Shown: positions 1-13,189, counted from the first letter of the stretch. The stretch: 64,000 nt of DNA from Chrysomallon squamiferum (GCA_012295275.1 CM022670.1:34845301-34909300), one strand, 5' to 3'. Notes: a model not told the origin generated them from the letters alone. Program-made: numbers and translations.

Positions 1-465
1 TCTGAAATTAGATGTACATAAGTTAAAAAATAATATAAAGGAGCAAATATATTATTAGATAAAATAAAATGAAATGAAATAAAAAAAAGTAAATAAGAAA
101 TTTTAAGGTACAAATCATAAGATTCTATAATAATTCCATTTCTTCTTTCTTTCTTTTTCTTTTTTCTTTCTCTCTCTTTTTTTTTTTTAACATTTTTTTT
201 CCAGTTCGGTTTTATGTACGTAGACAGGAATTTTAATTTTTTATTATTTTTAATTTTTTTTTAATGAAGACATGTTCAGGAAAGAAATGCAATAACTCAC
301 AGACATATATATATATTATATTATGCTTATACTATTCACAAAATAAAAACACGTCTTTATCTGATAATAACCTCTCGGCTGTATGACGGTTTTCGGTGAT
401 AATAACGCTATGATATCTTTACAGAAAACACTTTGAATTCGTTTCACGATATTGGCGTAAGTTCA

Positions 466-529
466 AACAGTTTTATTATGTGTGTTTCATAATCTATATA
501 TCAAAGAGTCCTGACATAATAAAACTGTT
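466..529. repeat. Perfect 15-bp inverted repeat with 34-nt loop
   Basis: The arm at 466-480 (AACAGTTTTATTATG) is exactly complementary to 515-529. It could form a cruciform or hairpin, or be the remains of a small palindromic transposon. No transposase frame or target duplication was identified. Confidence 0.6.
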
Positions 530-1623
530 CCTAGCTGTTTTTAACTGTTACCCTTAGTGTGAAAAGTTCAGTGACTCTATTCGTATTAATATTTTGGCTG
601 GTATATATAAAAAAGAACTCGAATAATAAATGAAATGGGATTATTATAGAAAGTTATGATTTGATTATTGAATTTATTTACTTATATATATATATATTTG
701 CGTGTTAGAATCATATATCTAACACGCTCTGCTTGCACGTGTACGGAACGATAACTCTACATGATTTTGCATTAGGAAGCGAGCTGAGTTATCTCCCAGT
801 AGGTATAACTTTTTTTTTTGACAGGGACTACGACAAAAACCGTAACATTTTACTACTACCACTACTATTACTATTAGTACTACTACTACTACTACTAATA
901 ACAATAATGATAATAATATTACTTTTATTAAGTAATCATAATTAATATTTTATTAAATAAATGAATAAGTCAATCTGTATGTGTGTGTACATATGTGGAG
1001 GGTTGTATGTTCATTTAGTTCAGTAATACAAACAACACCATTATTGCTTAAATTCACTTCATTGTTATTAAAGACATCCAGCTTACGGTGTTACGTGAAT
1101 AAATAAAAACAGTGTAGTCTGTGTACTTTCGTTACACTTGTTGTTGTTGTTGTTGTTGTTAAATCAACCAGCGTACAAAGAAGCAATGGGGCACATTAAA
1201 AACTTGCATAAAGTAAAATCAGATCTGTCATCATCATTTCGTGATCAAAGCTTACGAGACAGATATTCTTTAATTATATATATATTACAGACATAAAATA
1301 ACAAACCAAGACCTTTGATTAAGTAGGTATGGTGATAATGAGCAAAAAAAAAAAAAAAAAACCCAAAAAAAAAACAACAACAAAAAACCAAACAGTATTA
1401 ATAATAAAAACAAATACAAAATGAACAAACTCGATGACAAAGATCGATCCCCGTAAAGCTATTATGCTTGGAATGGAAGTCTACTAACTTTACACACTTT
1501 AAAAAATATAAAATAAAAATAATAATCTTTTTCTTTTTAATATTATTATTTTTTTTTTTCAACGCTAGCTGAAATTAAAACATAAAATTACAAATGAAAG
1601 AATCAAAAGGTAGTAACACTTAC

Positions 1624-1706
1624 CTTTAATACTGTTTTTAAGCTTTCTGAATTCTTTAAAAGCTGACATGGTTATGAAACCTGGTTGTAATATTCAAGGA
1701 ATTCTT
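1624..1706 (-). CDS. Candidate exon of an unrecognised minus-strand gene
   Basis: On the minus strand a run of about 18 T followed by CAG forms a textbook splice acceptor ending at 1707, and a consensus donor GTAAGTG follows position 1624. The 83-nt exon contains an ATG at about 1668 after AACC. From there the frame stays open to the donor and gives MSAFKEFRKLKNSIK. The other frames stop inside. If real, it would be the translation-start exon of a gene continuing left of the window. I do not recognise the peptide, no second exon is confirmed, and a chance acceptor beside a poly-T tract is quite possible. Confidence 0.28.
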
Positions 1707-2164
1707 CTGAAAAAAAAAAAAAAAAAAAGTTCATATAGATTAACGTTAAGTAAAATAAAAAATATATATATATAAAAAAGAAAAGAAAGATGGTTGAAAA
1801 AGATTAATGTTGAGTAAGTAAACGGTGCATTGAAAAAAAAAAACTGATTTTAGAAAACATAATGAAATGTTGTCAGTGACATGGCTATGATATCGAAACT
1901 ATTTTCTAAAAAGATAAAAATAACTTAATTTAAAAAAAAAACACAAAAAACAAAACAAAGAAGAAGTAGTTATCAGAACCGTATATCTTACATAAACCAA
2001 TAATTCACCCTTCCAAATGTTCCGTGTGATTATAGGTATTGAACGTATTCATGAGATGATACTGATAGTTAAAGAGTGTTTGTTTACCGTTTTGAATAAA
2101 ACATTAGATTTACTTAGTAAAACGATTCGACTTTATTTTATCGATTTTTTATATGTGTTTTTGT

Positions 2165-2400
2165 ATTAATGTATGCATATATGTATGTATGTATGTATGT
2201 ACGTGTATAATCCGTGAATGTATTTTTGTGTGTGTGTGTGTGTGTATATGTGCACACGTACGTACTAATGCATGCATATATGTTTGTATATAAGCACATA
2301 TGCATGTATGTATGTATATAAGCACATATGCATGTATGTATGTATATAAGCACATATGCATGTATGTATGTATATAAGCACATATGTATGTATCTATATA
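2165..2400. repeat. (TATG)n tract with a 28-bp minisatellite
   Basis: A TATG-rich tract contains four copies of a 28-bp unit. Each unit carries AGCACATATGCATG, and the AGCAC core starts at 2293, 2321, 2349 and 2377, exactly 28 bp apart. The open frames through it (tyrosine/histidine-rich) are repeat artefacts. Confidence 0.9.
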
Positions 2401-3099
2401 TGTACATTCCAATTTAGGCACGTCATAAATTTTTCAGTACTCAATAAATTTTGAACACAAAGTCTGGCAGATGATTTATATTTTAAATGGTAATTTGAGT
2501 GAAGATCCTGTCTTTTTAGTGAATATTCTGCTCGTTCAGAGTATAATGCTTTCGCATAGCTTTGAAAACACATAAGCTGACCTTTGCCACATCAGTCAAA
2601 GTAGAATATTTACGACAAAGATGTCAAGTGAAATCGAATAAGCATTAGTTTAGCGATATCTTTGAACATTCTTTTATATGCAGTTATTAAATAACAAAGC
2701 ATTTGAAGAAAACGATAAGATAATGAAAAAATGAATAAAAAAAATAAATAAAAAATAAACATATAAATAAATAAATAAATAAATAAATAATATAGATGAA
2801 AAAAAAAAAAAAAAAAAAATATGAAGATCAGTAAATTTAGAAAGTAAATTAAAACGAAGAAAAATATGGAGAAAGTATAATTTTTAAAATTTAAAACAGT
2901 TCAATTTTGTTTTAATTGCGTACACAACTTGTTTCTTTTCTTTGTCGAATTAAACAGTTTTGAATTTAATGATTATATAGTTTTATATCTATCTATCTGA
3001 CTATATTAAATAGAAATTAAGATAATTTATTCATGTTATCTCTATTAAAGCACAAACATAATCGAAGCAGCTATATGTTGCGTAGAACTAAATCTAAAT

Positions 3100-3101
<2 letters not shown>

Positions 3102-3191
<90 letters not shown>
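3102..3191. repeat. (CT)n microsatellite, about 45 units
   Basis: An uninterrupted CT dinucleotide run of about 90 bp. It lies about 60 bp downstream (minus sense) of a donor-like GAG/GTAAGT at 3251 that could end a 5' exon. Confidence 0.97.
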
Positions 3192-3194
<3 letters not shown>

Positions 3195-3919
3195 ATCTCA
3201 TAGCTAAGAAATGAATGAATTTATCTCACAAGGTCGAAAGAGTAACTTACCTCGTATTTTTTTCTCTGACACACTGTTTTTCAACCGAGCTGGCAGTCAA
3301 AAAGAACTCGTAATGTCTCTCTTTCTCTGCTCATTGGAATGTTTAACGGTTTCGTGCTGTTCAGTTATTTGTACGAGGAGTTCATTATCAATAAATAGAA
3401 GAGACGATCTAAACTGTTCAATCACACGTACCCTTACAACTGTTCACATTTCCGTGGTCTTCTGTTATTCACTGTCACGCTTTCGGTTATGAAATGAAAA
3501 AAGATAATATACACTGAATTACTGGAGTATAATTTTTCAGTACACCTTTTTTTTTTTTTTCTTTTTTTTTTAAACGATTTTTTTTTTTTTTTATTTAATC
3601 TTATGCATTGTCCTAAGTTATGGGCCGTGAAGAAGGGAAACAGTTTGAAGCAAACAAGTTGAGATTCGTCAGTCGATGATTGGCATGTTTTGTCTATCAC
3701 TTTTCCACCCCAGCGGATAAAACTGCTGGATAGATACAAACAATAACAACAACAAGGTTTGTATGAGACCGAATTGCTGACATTTTACACACTGATAAGA
3801 GTTGTGAAGTAGCGACAAACACGTTATAAAAAAAATATAAATTATATTAAGGTGAGTTTGTTGCTAAGCATTCATTCATCTTTTCTTTTTTTTTTTTTGT
3901 TCATTTATTCGTGAAGAAG

Positions 3920-3950
<31 letters not shown>

Positions 3951-4618
3951 ATCTAATTCTTTTGCAAATTTGTCAGTAGAAATATACATCTATAAATATC
4001 TGGAGAAATTTTTATATACACATTCATTCACACATTATATAAACATACATACACAGATGAATGCATGCATGCATGAATACACGAATACATACATTACATC
4101 CATCAATACATCCATCCATACATGCATAAATGCATTCATTCAAACATACATACGGGTAAACACACACACACACACACATATATACAAACGCATATTTGTG
4201 TAAAGAGATATTGTGATAATTTACAGTCAGTGAGGTAAATTTGCTTTTATTAGTTGGTTTTTTTTTTTTTTAGCTTTTTTTATCCATGAATAAATAAAAT
4301 AAAACAAATAAAATTTGGAGTCTGATGTTGTCATATTATGTAGAACTTACTCTTTCTGTCCGTCGCCTTATTAAAATGAATGAATAAACGAATAGGTCTT
4401 ATTTAGAATTAGAAAGCTTGTAATGTAAAACAGAGTGAACCTGACTAGGTTTGAACAAGGTGGGGTGTTAAAATAATATATGTTTTAGCTGAACCAGGTC
4501 ATATCCCTACTTCACATGGGTGCTGCGTTTTGAAATACACAAAGAAATATTATTGCCAGTCTACTTATACAGTTATTAATTGAAATAAAATAATAACAAT
4601 AATATATATATATATATA

Positions 4619-4667
<49 letters not shown>
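4619..4667. repeat. (CA)n microsatellite
   Basis: A CA dinucleotide run preceded by a short (TA)n stretch. Confidence 0.95.
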
Positions 4668-4668
<1 letters not shown>

Positions 4669-5599
4669 ACTCAGTTGTTATTTTCATTTTTGAAGTGGTC
4701 GGGCAAAAAGCATAGACTAAATAACTAGCGTTTTAGTTACCATTCAAATAAAAGTTTAGACTTTTCGAGGTCAGAAAAAAAATAAAAATAAAAATAAATA
4801 AATAAAATAAAATAAAATAAAAATAAAAATACAAGTAAAAAATACAAAACATGCTAGGCTGTTGTCTAAAATATCCACGCTTCTCAGAAAGGAGGAAATT
4901 AAGATGTTGGTGGAACACATGTCTTTCAAGACTGGTGTTGGAGGTTCATAAATGTGGATGTACGATTGATGGATTATTATTATTATTATTATTATTATTA
5001 TTTTTTATTATTTTAAAAAAGTAGTCATGTTGCTTCATTTCCAGTTACGTAAATTGTTCTATTTACATCAGACATGTTTGGTGAAAAAAGTCATTTATAT
5101 TTTATATTAACTGCGCATTGGCAACAGATTTTCATTAAATTAACATCAGAGCACTTCATAATTTTCTCTATTAAAACTATTCTAAGTCTCCCTATCTAGT
5201 CTTTTTAATAACGAACCTGGGACAAGAACATGAAGTCCAAGCTGGATACTTGATAGTTATGTGCAAATAAATAAATTATAATTTTTGACTTTGTGTGAAC
5301 AAATCTCCACATCCGATAAATTCTAAATTTACGTATAAAAAAGGTAATTTTAAAAACACTATCCAGCTGTTAAATAGAATCAAACAGTTTATTTTATGCA
5401 TAAACGATATAATAATGCCAGTGAAAAAAAAAAAAAAAATATATTACACTGATTGTATTTTACGTAGAAAGCTAATACACTGTGAATGAAAAAAAATTGC
5501 TGAATCTTGTTCGACATCAAAGAAGGAAACAAACAAACAATAAATAAATAAAATAAAAATGGAAGAGGTGGGGAGGGAAATAACGTCTGACTACATTCA

Positions 5600-5860
5600 C
5601 TGGTACTCGTTTGATAAACCAGAGCCTGGTACCAGTGTATCGCACCGTAACTGTCAGGTCAGGTTTTTCACAAATCAGTCGCGCCAAACTGTCACATACT
5701 TAGACACGACATTCGTGTGAGAAATGCGGAACATTACCCAGAAACCGATATGTGTTTTGTGCAGCGTGTAATTCAGGCCGATACGACAGTGCCATTTCTG
5801 TAAACGCGAGTTTGGCACGTTCATCTTCGGTTGCTGTACGACACTGAAAATAACACTGGG
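5600..5860 (-). other. GC-richer island with open minus-strand frames, unidentified
   Basis: This block stands out from its AT-rich surroundings. On the minus strand it starts after an acceptor-like TTATTTTCAG (about 5840) and has donor-like GGGTAATG near 5738. More than one frame is open across it. One gives a peptide containing TEDERAKLAF and ends at a stop near 5695; another gives the MNVPNSRLQ frame. I do not recognise either. It may be an exon, an old transposon piece, or chance. A perfect palindrome CTGGTACCAG lies near 5630. Confidence 0.25.
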
Positions 5861-7092
5861 GTATGGGTTAAGTAAATTACCTTGAAAATTCTCAACAACG
5901 TCAAAATAAAATAAAAAGACAACAACACAATGCAATACAAAACAACGCAACGAAACGCAACGCAGTAAAATACAATACAAAACAACACAACGCAACACCG
6001 TACAATACAATACAATTAAACGCAGTAAAGAAAAAAGAAAGAAAATATTAAATTATCCAAAGTATGTGTTACAACAAATAATAATAATCAAAAATATTAA
6101 AATAAAGCAATAAATAAAACTTGGCAATAGAATACAAATTAATAAAATCAGCAATTCTATAAATCACAGCATAAATTACAATAAGTGTTGTTACTTAAAT
6201 ATGAATATGTCATACTAGTGATCAGTTGATTTTATTATACATAAATTATATCCACTAATCAAGTTAAAAAAACGTTACTAATTTTATCCGTGTGATTAAG
6301 ATAATACTATACACGTGGTTTTATTCAGCAATAATATAATAATCAAAAAATAATAATAATAATAATAATTGAGGTATTCTTACCTGAATGTAAAATAAAT
6401 AAAAACGGATATTCCTCTATTAATACTTATCTAAGTGTCCCTGTCTAATCTATAACGGATTTTAAAAAATGTTGTTTTAAAACGTTATAGCGTACGGGCC
6501 AGGTACATATTTGTGTTTCGGATATAGACACACTAGGTGGTGAATGAACAAATACAATTAAATCCATTTGTCAAACCAGTTCTTTTGATTCGCTTGGCCA
6601 AATTTTTAAGAATTATAATATTTACCGTGTTCCGTTTTCACATATTAGAAGCACAACATTAGCAAAGCAAATTGCATTTTGTACGAACCACTAGTAATAG
6701 TTCTTAAAATAAACTGCTCGTTTTTTTTTTTTTTTCTTTCTAAATCCATTTGCTTAATCATAAATTATATTACACTTCGATTCAGAAAGACAATTTGACC
6801 TAGTTTTTTGTTTTGTTTTTTAATCTCTATTGCTTTGTTACTTTCTTATTTTATTGCGGTCTTTTTCTTTTTTTTCTTTTTTTTTTTTTTTAATCCCAAA
6901 ATAATTTTGTTCTTTTCTAGTATTATGACTTAATTTATGCCCATCACATGGCAACGCCCTTCTTTTGAAATTTTCGGTCCACACTCGAATATACATACAT
7001 TTGGAATATTTGTTTATCATAATAATAATTATTATTATTATTCATTTTGTTATTATAGTATTATTAATGTTAATTTAGTATTACTGTTGTTA

Positions 7093-7129
<37 letters not shown>

Positions 7130-7341
7130 ATCTTTATACATCTCCTGCTATTATTCTTACTATCACTAGTAGTAATGACTTCAAATACCTATCCTCTGAA
7201 TTACATGTATTTAACTGAAACGTAAAAACGAATTTTAATGTTAAAACAGGTCTTTGAAGCTATAGACTATAGAAGCTAAAAAAAACAATAAAAGCATGTA
7301 GTAAATAAAAAATATAAATAAATAATTTTAAAAAATAACTA

Positions 7342-7345
<4 letters not shown>

Positions 7346-7389
<44 letters not shown>

Positions 7390-7390
7390 G

Positions 7391-7421
<31 letters not shown>

Positions 7422-7424
7422 AAT
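7346..7424. repeat. (AAT)n followed by (AAAT)n microsatellite
   Basis: Trinucleotide AAT repeats (about 7346-7388) run directly into AAAT tetranucleotide repeats. A related (ATT)n tract lies at about 7085-7127. Confidence 0.95.
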
Positions 7425-7622
7425 TAAATATTGAAACCTGATCTAAACCAAAAGAGATTGAAAGATAAACTGATAATAAGAGTGTAAGTCTTTAAAAAAA
7501 AATAAAAAGAATAAAAAATAAAAAATTAAAAAAAATTAAAATAAAAACGTTTTTGGAAACTAACACTTATTGCAGTCTAATTTCTTGTTAAACTTAGCGT
7601 CTCTTATTTATGGTCGGTTCAC

Positions 7623-7696
7623 CTGTACAGCTCGTGCATCACGCCTGTACTCGAGAATCTGTGCTGCCGATCTTCGGCGAGACCAGACGACGCCAT
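7623..7696 (-). CDS. Candidate first coding exon of an unrecognised gene
   Basis: In a locally GC-rich patch (about 7600-7740), the minus strand has an ATG at 7696 followed by 24 open codons that begin MASSGLAEDRQHRF and end ...GVMHELYR at a donor-like CAG/GTGAAC after 7623. The codons use G and C freely, unlike the surrounding AT-rich DNA, as expected for a coding or promoter-proximal exon. Its downstream partner would lie at lower coordinates. Direct joining to 1624-1706 does not give a long open frame, so either an exon is missing or the two are unrelated. I do not recognise the peptide. Confidence 0.35.
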
Positions 7697-7739
7697 ATTA
7701 ATTACACGTACACGAGCCCGCTAACAAGTCCGCTATTAC

Positions 7740-8211
7740 CTAACCATTAAACTGTTTTTATCATCAGACCGTACACCTAGCATCTAGTTTGTTTTCATAA
7801 AACACCGTTTGAAGTTAAATGTATATGCATGTACATCTGTATATCCATTTGTATCTATATATTTGGATCATTTACGCCGACAGTTAAATTAAATCTGTTT
7901 TTGAAGCGCAGTTGCATTCAGAAGACCACACAACGAACATATATTGTCTTCTGCCTACGAACTTTAGTGGAAATCTTTGGCAAATCTGTTGTGAACTGTT
8001 AATCTGGCCGTTGATATTTGAATACGAGACCTGGAGAAAACTGAAGAAAATACCAGTTTGCAATGTTTCGTCTTATTAATTTTTAAAGATGGTAGTGAAT
8101 TAGTTTATTCAACTGTCGAAATGGTATCAATTCTTATTCTTATTTTATGTTTCAGTTTCTCTTAAAAAGAAAGATTTTATTTATTTATTAAAATTTTAAA
8201 AAAAAAAGGTT

Positions 8212-8242
<31 letters not shown>

Positions 8243-9217
8243 ATGTTCTTTTAAAGAAAAAAAAACAACATGACAAAATAGTGTTAACTTTTAAAAATCA
8301 TTTTCATATTGAAAACGTAATGAAGGAAATACGTCCACCTTCTGAAATGTCTGTCCCGTTTAAGAAAAACCACGATTCTTGGAAATGAAGATACAAGTTT
8401 GCTATTAATTAGTGGCCCTGGACAACACTGTCTAGGTAATCAGTTACCTTCTTCAGTTTGATTGTTCCACGACAGATCAGCCAAATTTTTTATAATAAAT
8501 TAATATTGCGAAAAGAATACATGAAATAATCAAGTCCTAATTCAGCCTGTGATATTACAAAGATACCAGTTACAGAAAAGTAGTTACTCACTCTTGAACT
8601 TCAGCATTGTACATTTTTAATGGAACGAGGCATGTCACTTTTGCAGCTCCAAAGCTTGACCTTCGCGCTAGACCTACCCGTACTAATGGGGAATTGTGGC
8701 TTATCTTTCATGTTATTATTCAGTATACAAGCACAAATCAGACAATTATCACATTATTGTGGTTTCAAGTTTTTTGTTACATGCGTGCATTTCCTATACA
8801 GATAAACAGATTGTACGTCTTTTAACTCAGATTTTTCATTTTTTAGACAAATTCGTTCACCGATTTCCAAATTGTTTCTCGTCAGATAATCCACTGCTTT
8901 GTTCGTTTCTTCATTATTACTCATTTAAAAATAAAGTATGTTTTTCTAGTGTTTACATGTGCAATGGTGTAAATTTTTAGTATATTTGTTTATTTAAAAC
9001 TGATTAGAATTTTTATAAATTCCACTTTGAAAATAACTAGATGTTGATGTCACTGTATTTTACTACCACACCCACACTAACTACATTGGGAGCAGAAATT
9101 AAAAAAAATACAAAAATCTTCCAAAAGAACTGTTTGTAAAGCAATGTTTAATACATGCACTTTAAATGAATAATAAAACAAATGTCTTTTGTGTTTTTTA
9201 TTTGTTTTTTGTCACAT
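7740..9217. other. Intergenic, no gene seen
   Basis: AT-rich sequence with short (TTA)n runs near 8220. The short plus-strand open frames at 8607-8980 have no splice context and no recognisable composition. The end of this stretch (9197 and below) should be the RPL31 3' flank. Confidence 0.6.
9197..9202 (-). terminator. Putative polyadenylation signal of RPL31
   Basis: AATAAA on the minus strand, 15 bp after the RPL31 stop codon. Ribosomal protein genes typically have very short 3' UTRs, which fits. Confidence 0.55.
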
Positions 9218-10640
9218 TCAGTTTGCATCCACATTAAGGGTTTGCTTTCCTGAAAGAAAAAGAGAAAGTTTGTTAAAATATTTAAACCATGTATATGCAT
9301 TTTAAAACCACCTCAAATTTGGATCTACTTATGTATTTAAATATTAGCCGAGTTATCGAAACTGTGAAACCTTTTCAAGTCTCTAAACAATGTCGAAATC
9401 TGTCAGGTTTCTAGAATACAACTTTGTAATCTCTATGCACCTTTTGTGGCACAATTTTACCCAGTCAAATACATTTCAATGTTCACATACTCTATATGTA
9501 CAATCTTTTTATAAAATAATTCTGTAACAGTGGTGGGGAAGTTACTGCCAAAAATGACAATAGCATTATGTTTTTCTCAATTTAACTTGATAAATCTTTA
9601 ATTAGGCAAAATTTATTGCACAAATATAATTGTTACCTGTATATTATAGTATTATTAAAATAATATATTATTTAGCTGTTTTACAAACTATTTTGTCTGT
9701 TCATTTGAACTTGTTAAATAAAACATACCTTTAAAGTCAGGACAGACAACATAGGTCACATGAGTGTATAATCTATGAATAGAATCTTCATCTTCGTTAC
9801 GTTTTCTGGCCAAACGAACTCGTACTCTGTATGGTACATTCCTTAAACAGAGGAATTTTAAAAATCAACGAAAAAGAATAAAACACCACCAAAATTACTG
9901 TCATGAACTTTTTAATTAACACTAGCTTTAAGCATCCTAACCAAATTAAAATTCTTCTGTATCAAATAGCTAGCAAAATGTATTTAAAAAAAAAAGAATC
10001 AAAAACTAATTTAAAAAAGCACAGACCAAATTATGCCAGAAAAATTAGCATCCATAGGTCGTCTTTAAACTCAAGGGTTTTTGAAAATTTATGGAAACTT
10101 AATTTTTAATTAAAAAAATAATAAATAAATTATAAATATAACAAAATGTTTAATAAATGTGGCTTTTCAACATATCATAAAAATATGTTATTTTTAATTC
10201 ACTTTTATAAATATTAGTACTATTCCAACTGTAAAATGAAAGTTATGATGAGTTTTACCTTATTCCTTGGGACCAAATGTGTTTGTTGAGCTGCGTGTCA
10301 ATCCTAACATCAGGTGTGCCCATCATCTTCTCAGCAAACTTTCTGATCTCCTTCACAGCTCTTGGTGCCCTCTTCTTGAAGCCACTTTAAAAATAAAATA
10401 ATAATATTATAAACTTCTTTTTACTGAGACATTCATAGAAAGTAGCATAACAAAATTCAAATTAATTATTAAAAAAATAAGTAAGATAAAAACACAGAAT
10501 TTTTTTTTTTGTTGGAAATGTGAAACTAGTCAGTATACATACATGCCATGTATTCTCTTGTGAATGTGGATTGTACATTCCTTCGTAATGACTTCATTTG
10601 TGACAGTCTTCTTCTTCTCTCTCTTGCGTGATGGGGCCAT
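9218..10640 (-). CDS. RPL31: 60S ribosomal protein L31 (eL31)
   Basis: Structural protein of the large cytosolic ribosomal subunit, located near the peptide exit tunnel. Four coding exons on the minus strand: 10640-10543, 10384-10259, 9841-9729 and 9249-9218, with GT-AG introns and continuous phase, encoding 122 aa (the family is usually about 125). The protein starts [10 protein letters not shown] and keeps the family landmarks [44 protein letters not shown] and the C-terminal QTLNVDAN before TGA. The chosen start is the only one giving the canonical basic N terminus. The TTTAAAG just before the ATG is an acceptor, so the 5' UTR lies in an upstream exon (12352-12386). All coding exons are intact, so this is a functional gene and not a processed copy. 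It is the only housekeeping gene recognised in the window and is divergent to the SLC26 cluster. Confidence 0.97.
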
Positions 10641-12351
10641 CTTTAAAAATAACAATATAGTTTTAATTTTACATCAATACAGTTAATTTTGGCAGTTCAA
10701 ATATTGCGGAATGAAGCCACCATCACTGTAGCCTGCAATAATAAAGTGAGCCACATTATAAACATAACTTAAGAATAAGCTCTGTTCTATACCCATTATT
10801 GATATATTTTTCCTAAGTATTAAATTGCAAAAAGAATAGTCAAAAATATATATATTTTTAAATTATGATTAACATATTGCAGCTGAAGCACATGGACCAC
10901 CTTGCTGCTTTGTCCAATCTACCTAAAGGCTTTAAAATCATCAGTAGCCGATTCAGTAACCACAGTCATAATTTATTATCTAATACTAAAAATTATATAA
11001 AATTCAATAGTTATTTAAATTATTTCTGATCAGTTTTAATGATTTTAGTTATAGGATTATCACTGTGTAGTGTTTATTTTTAATCTGAGAAGAAATATGC
11101 ATACTGCTTTCATTGAAGGAGGCTCCCTATTCAAGGTTTTGTTTAATCATTATTTTACATTTCGAAAAACAATAAATATCTTAAACCATATACAAGTTAC
11201 AAATAATGCATTCCTCTCAGCTTGCCAAAATATTTGGTGTACCAGAATGGGGGGATGATGTCATATGGGGTGTTGACACAGCCACAGTGATTGCTTTTGC
11301 TGCCCATGTCTAAAAAGTTTAATGTTTCATTATTTCTTAGCAAGTCAAATGTTTATGAATTTTTTTTTAATATCAATATAATGAAATTGTAAGGCACATT
11401 AGTGCTAGTTAATATTATTTTTAAAAATCTTTTTATATACTAGTTTAATTCTTATGGAGTTTATGAGAATTACATAATTAAGGTGTAAGGTACATTTGAA
11501 CTAATTACTGCAGTTATTTAATTAAAATTCATTAATGTTAGCAACATGCTTTTAAACTCATCTAAAGCTTCATCTTGATAAATAATACATATATTGGTTT
11601 TTAACTATATCAGTATATTCAGTGTTTATGTTGACATATGAAGAAAAGTTTCTCCACAGATTCTGAAGGAAAAATGCTGGCAACGTTTATACAAATAAAA
11701 ATGTATCAGTATTAAGATATCTTAGTGTCATTTTATTATGCCTTTTCTGATATACATGATTATACAGAAAGATTATAGTTCAGAAAATTCTGTCACATTT
11801 GCTCTCTAATATTACACTTACAGATAATGTAAACTGTACAAAATTAAATTGCTGGCAGGTTTTAATGAAATGTAGTTGTTGTATTATCATTATGTGGTGC
11901 TTATTTTGAATTTAAGAACGAAGGATTGGACCTGACAACATACAATATCATGAATATGACTGAGTGAGCGAGTTTCAGATACTAGAGATAGCTGTTTTCA
12001 TTCGATTATGTTTGATATTACGTTGTCGTAAGCAAATTGATTTGTACTACAGAATAAACAACATTAAAGCTGCCAGAGAAGCTGCACATCTAACATTAAG
12101 TTTATTTCGATTACATATCTGTTTACCGTTAAAATAATAACTGTGAATAAATTCGTAACTATTAAAACTTAACATCAACTACCGAACAATTATTTGAACA
12201 ATCAGTGGATGATCACGAATTTTTATCAAAAATGCTGGGGCATATAAAATAACAGGGACAGTAATGCATTTAATATTATCATTCTGAAAGCCAGATGTTA
12301 ATATTTTCTTGAAGATTTAACATTGATTTTCAAAGGCTGTAAAATCATCAC
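10641..12351 (-). other. RPL31 intron 1, with GC-richer islands
   Basis: Proposed first intron: donor AAG/GTGATG at 12352/12351 and acceptor TTTTTAAAG directly before the ATG. Against the AT background, four or five 60-110-bp islands are clearly more complex: about 10690-10770, 10875-10970, 11205-11315, 11645-11705 and 11930-12000. Introns of ribosomal protein genes often host snoRNAs, but I could not find a convincing C/D or H/ACA box set, so I do not call any RNA gene. Confidence 0.5.
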
Positions 12352-12386
12352 CTTGCACCGCACAAGAATAAAACCGGAAAAGGAAG
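12352..12386 (-). promoter_or_regulatory. Probable RPL31 5' TOP exon and transcription start
   Basis: On the minus strand a pyrimidine tract CTTCCTTTTCC (about 12386-12376), followed by GGTTTTATTC, looks like the terminal oligopyrimidine initiator that begins nearly all ribosomal protein mRNAs and mediates growth-dependent translation. A donor AAG/GTGATG follows at 12352, leaving a short noncoding first exon. Supported by motif and position only. Confidence 0.55.
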
Positions 12387-12855
12387 TTTATGCAGCATTA
12401 TGGGTAAAATGTTATCTATTCAACGCGGACACTGAACATTAACTAACGAAATACGGACGAAAAAGTCGGAATAACAACAACAATAATAATCAATAGAAAC
12501 ATAGACAAATGTATCCAGAATAATATTTTACATATAATATATTATATAACATATTCTATAATCTTCATAAAAACAGTATATTTAGCATTTTAATTGAAAA
12601 CACGCTGATTAAATGTCAAACGAAGGAAAAAGGGTAAACAGACTTAGAAGAAAAAATATTTTTCTTATTCTTTATATGTGATCATTTTAAAATACCCCTC
12701 TTCAGCATCAGCAATCCGATTTTGAATAACCACAACAAAAAATATAATACTGCTACTACTACTACTACTACTTAGAACTATTTTATTACTGCTACTCCTA
12801 TACTACAAAAGAAAAAAGAATACTTATAAAATCAACATCAAAACAGCTACACCCC

Positions 12856-12858
<3 letters not shown>

Positions 12859-12915
<57 letters not shown>
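12859..12915. repeat. (AAT)n microsatellite
   Basis: A trinucleotide AAT run of nearly 20 units. Confidence 0.95.
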
Positions 12916-12916
<1 letters not shown>

Positions 12917-13189
12917 TATCCCATCACATAAAACATATAATAATTACATTAAATAAAAAATAAAAAATAAAAATAAGAAAAAAGACGCTTACGCCACTAT
13001 ACATGTTTAAAGTTTAGTCTTATTTTCAAAACGTGTAATTATATTATTATAATCGAATACACACACACATGTGCATACATACATATATAATACATATGTA
13101 CAAACGTACATTTATTCAAATAACAAGTACGATTTGAAAATGACATTTAAAATTTAACATAACAATACAACATCAATATAGGAAATAAC

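Larger units (their letters stand above)
1..7622. other. AT-rich region without a recognised gene
   Basis: Almost the whole stretch is low-complexity AT sequence with poly-A/T runs, (TATG)n, (AAT)n and (AAAT)n tracts. I found no protein that I recognise on either strand. The open frames here are either repeat-encoded or short. Three islands look less random: 1624-1706 and about 3251-3480 on the minus strand (exon-like, listed separately) and about 5600-5860 (GC-richer, listed separately). Confidence 0.7.

Noticed and set aside
8607-8980. Three overlapping plus-strand open frames upstream of RPL31
   Set aside because: The frames compete, composition is AT-driven and there are no splice signals or recognisable motifs.
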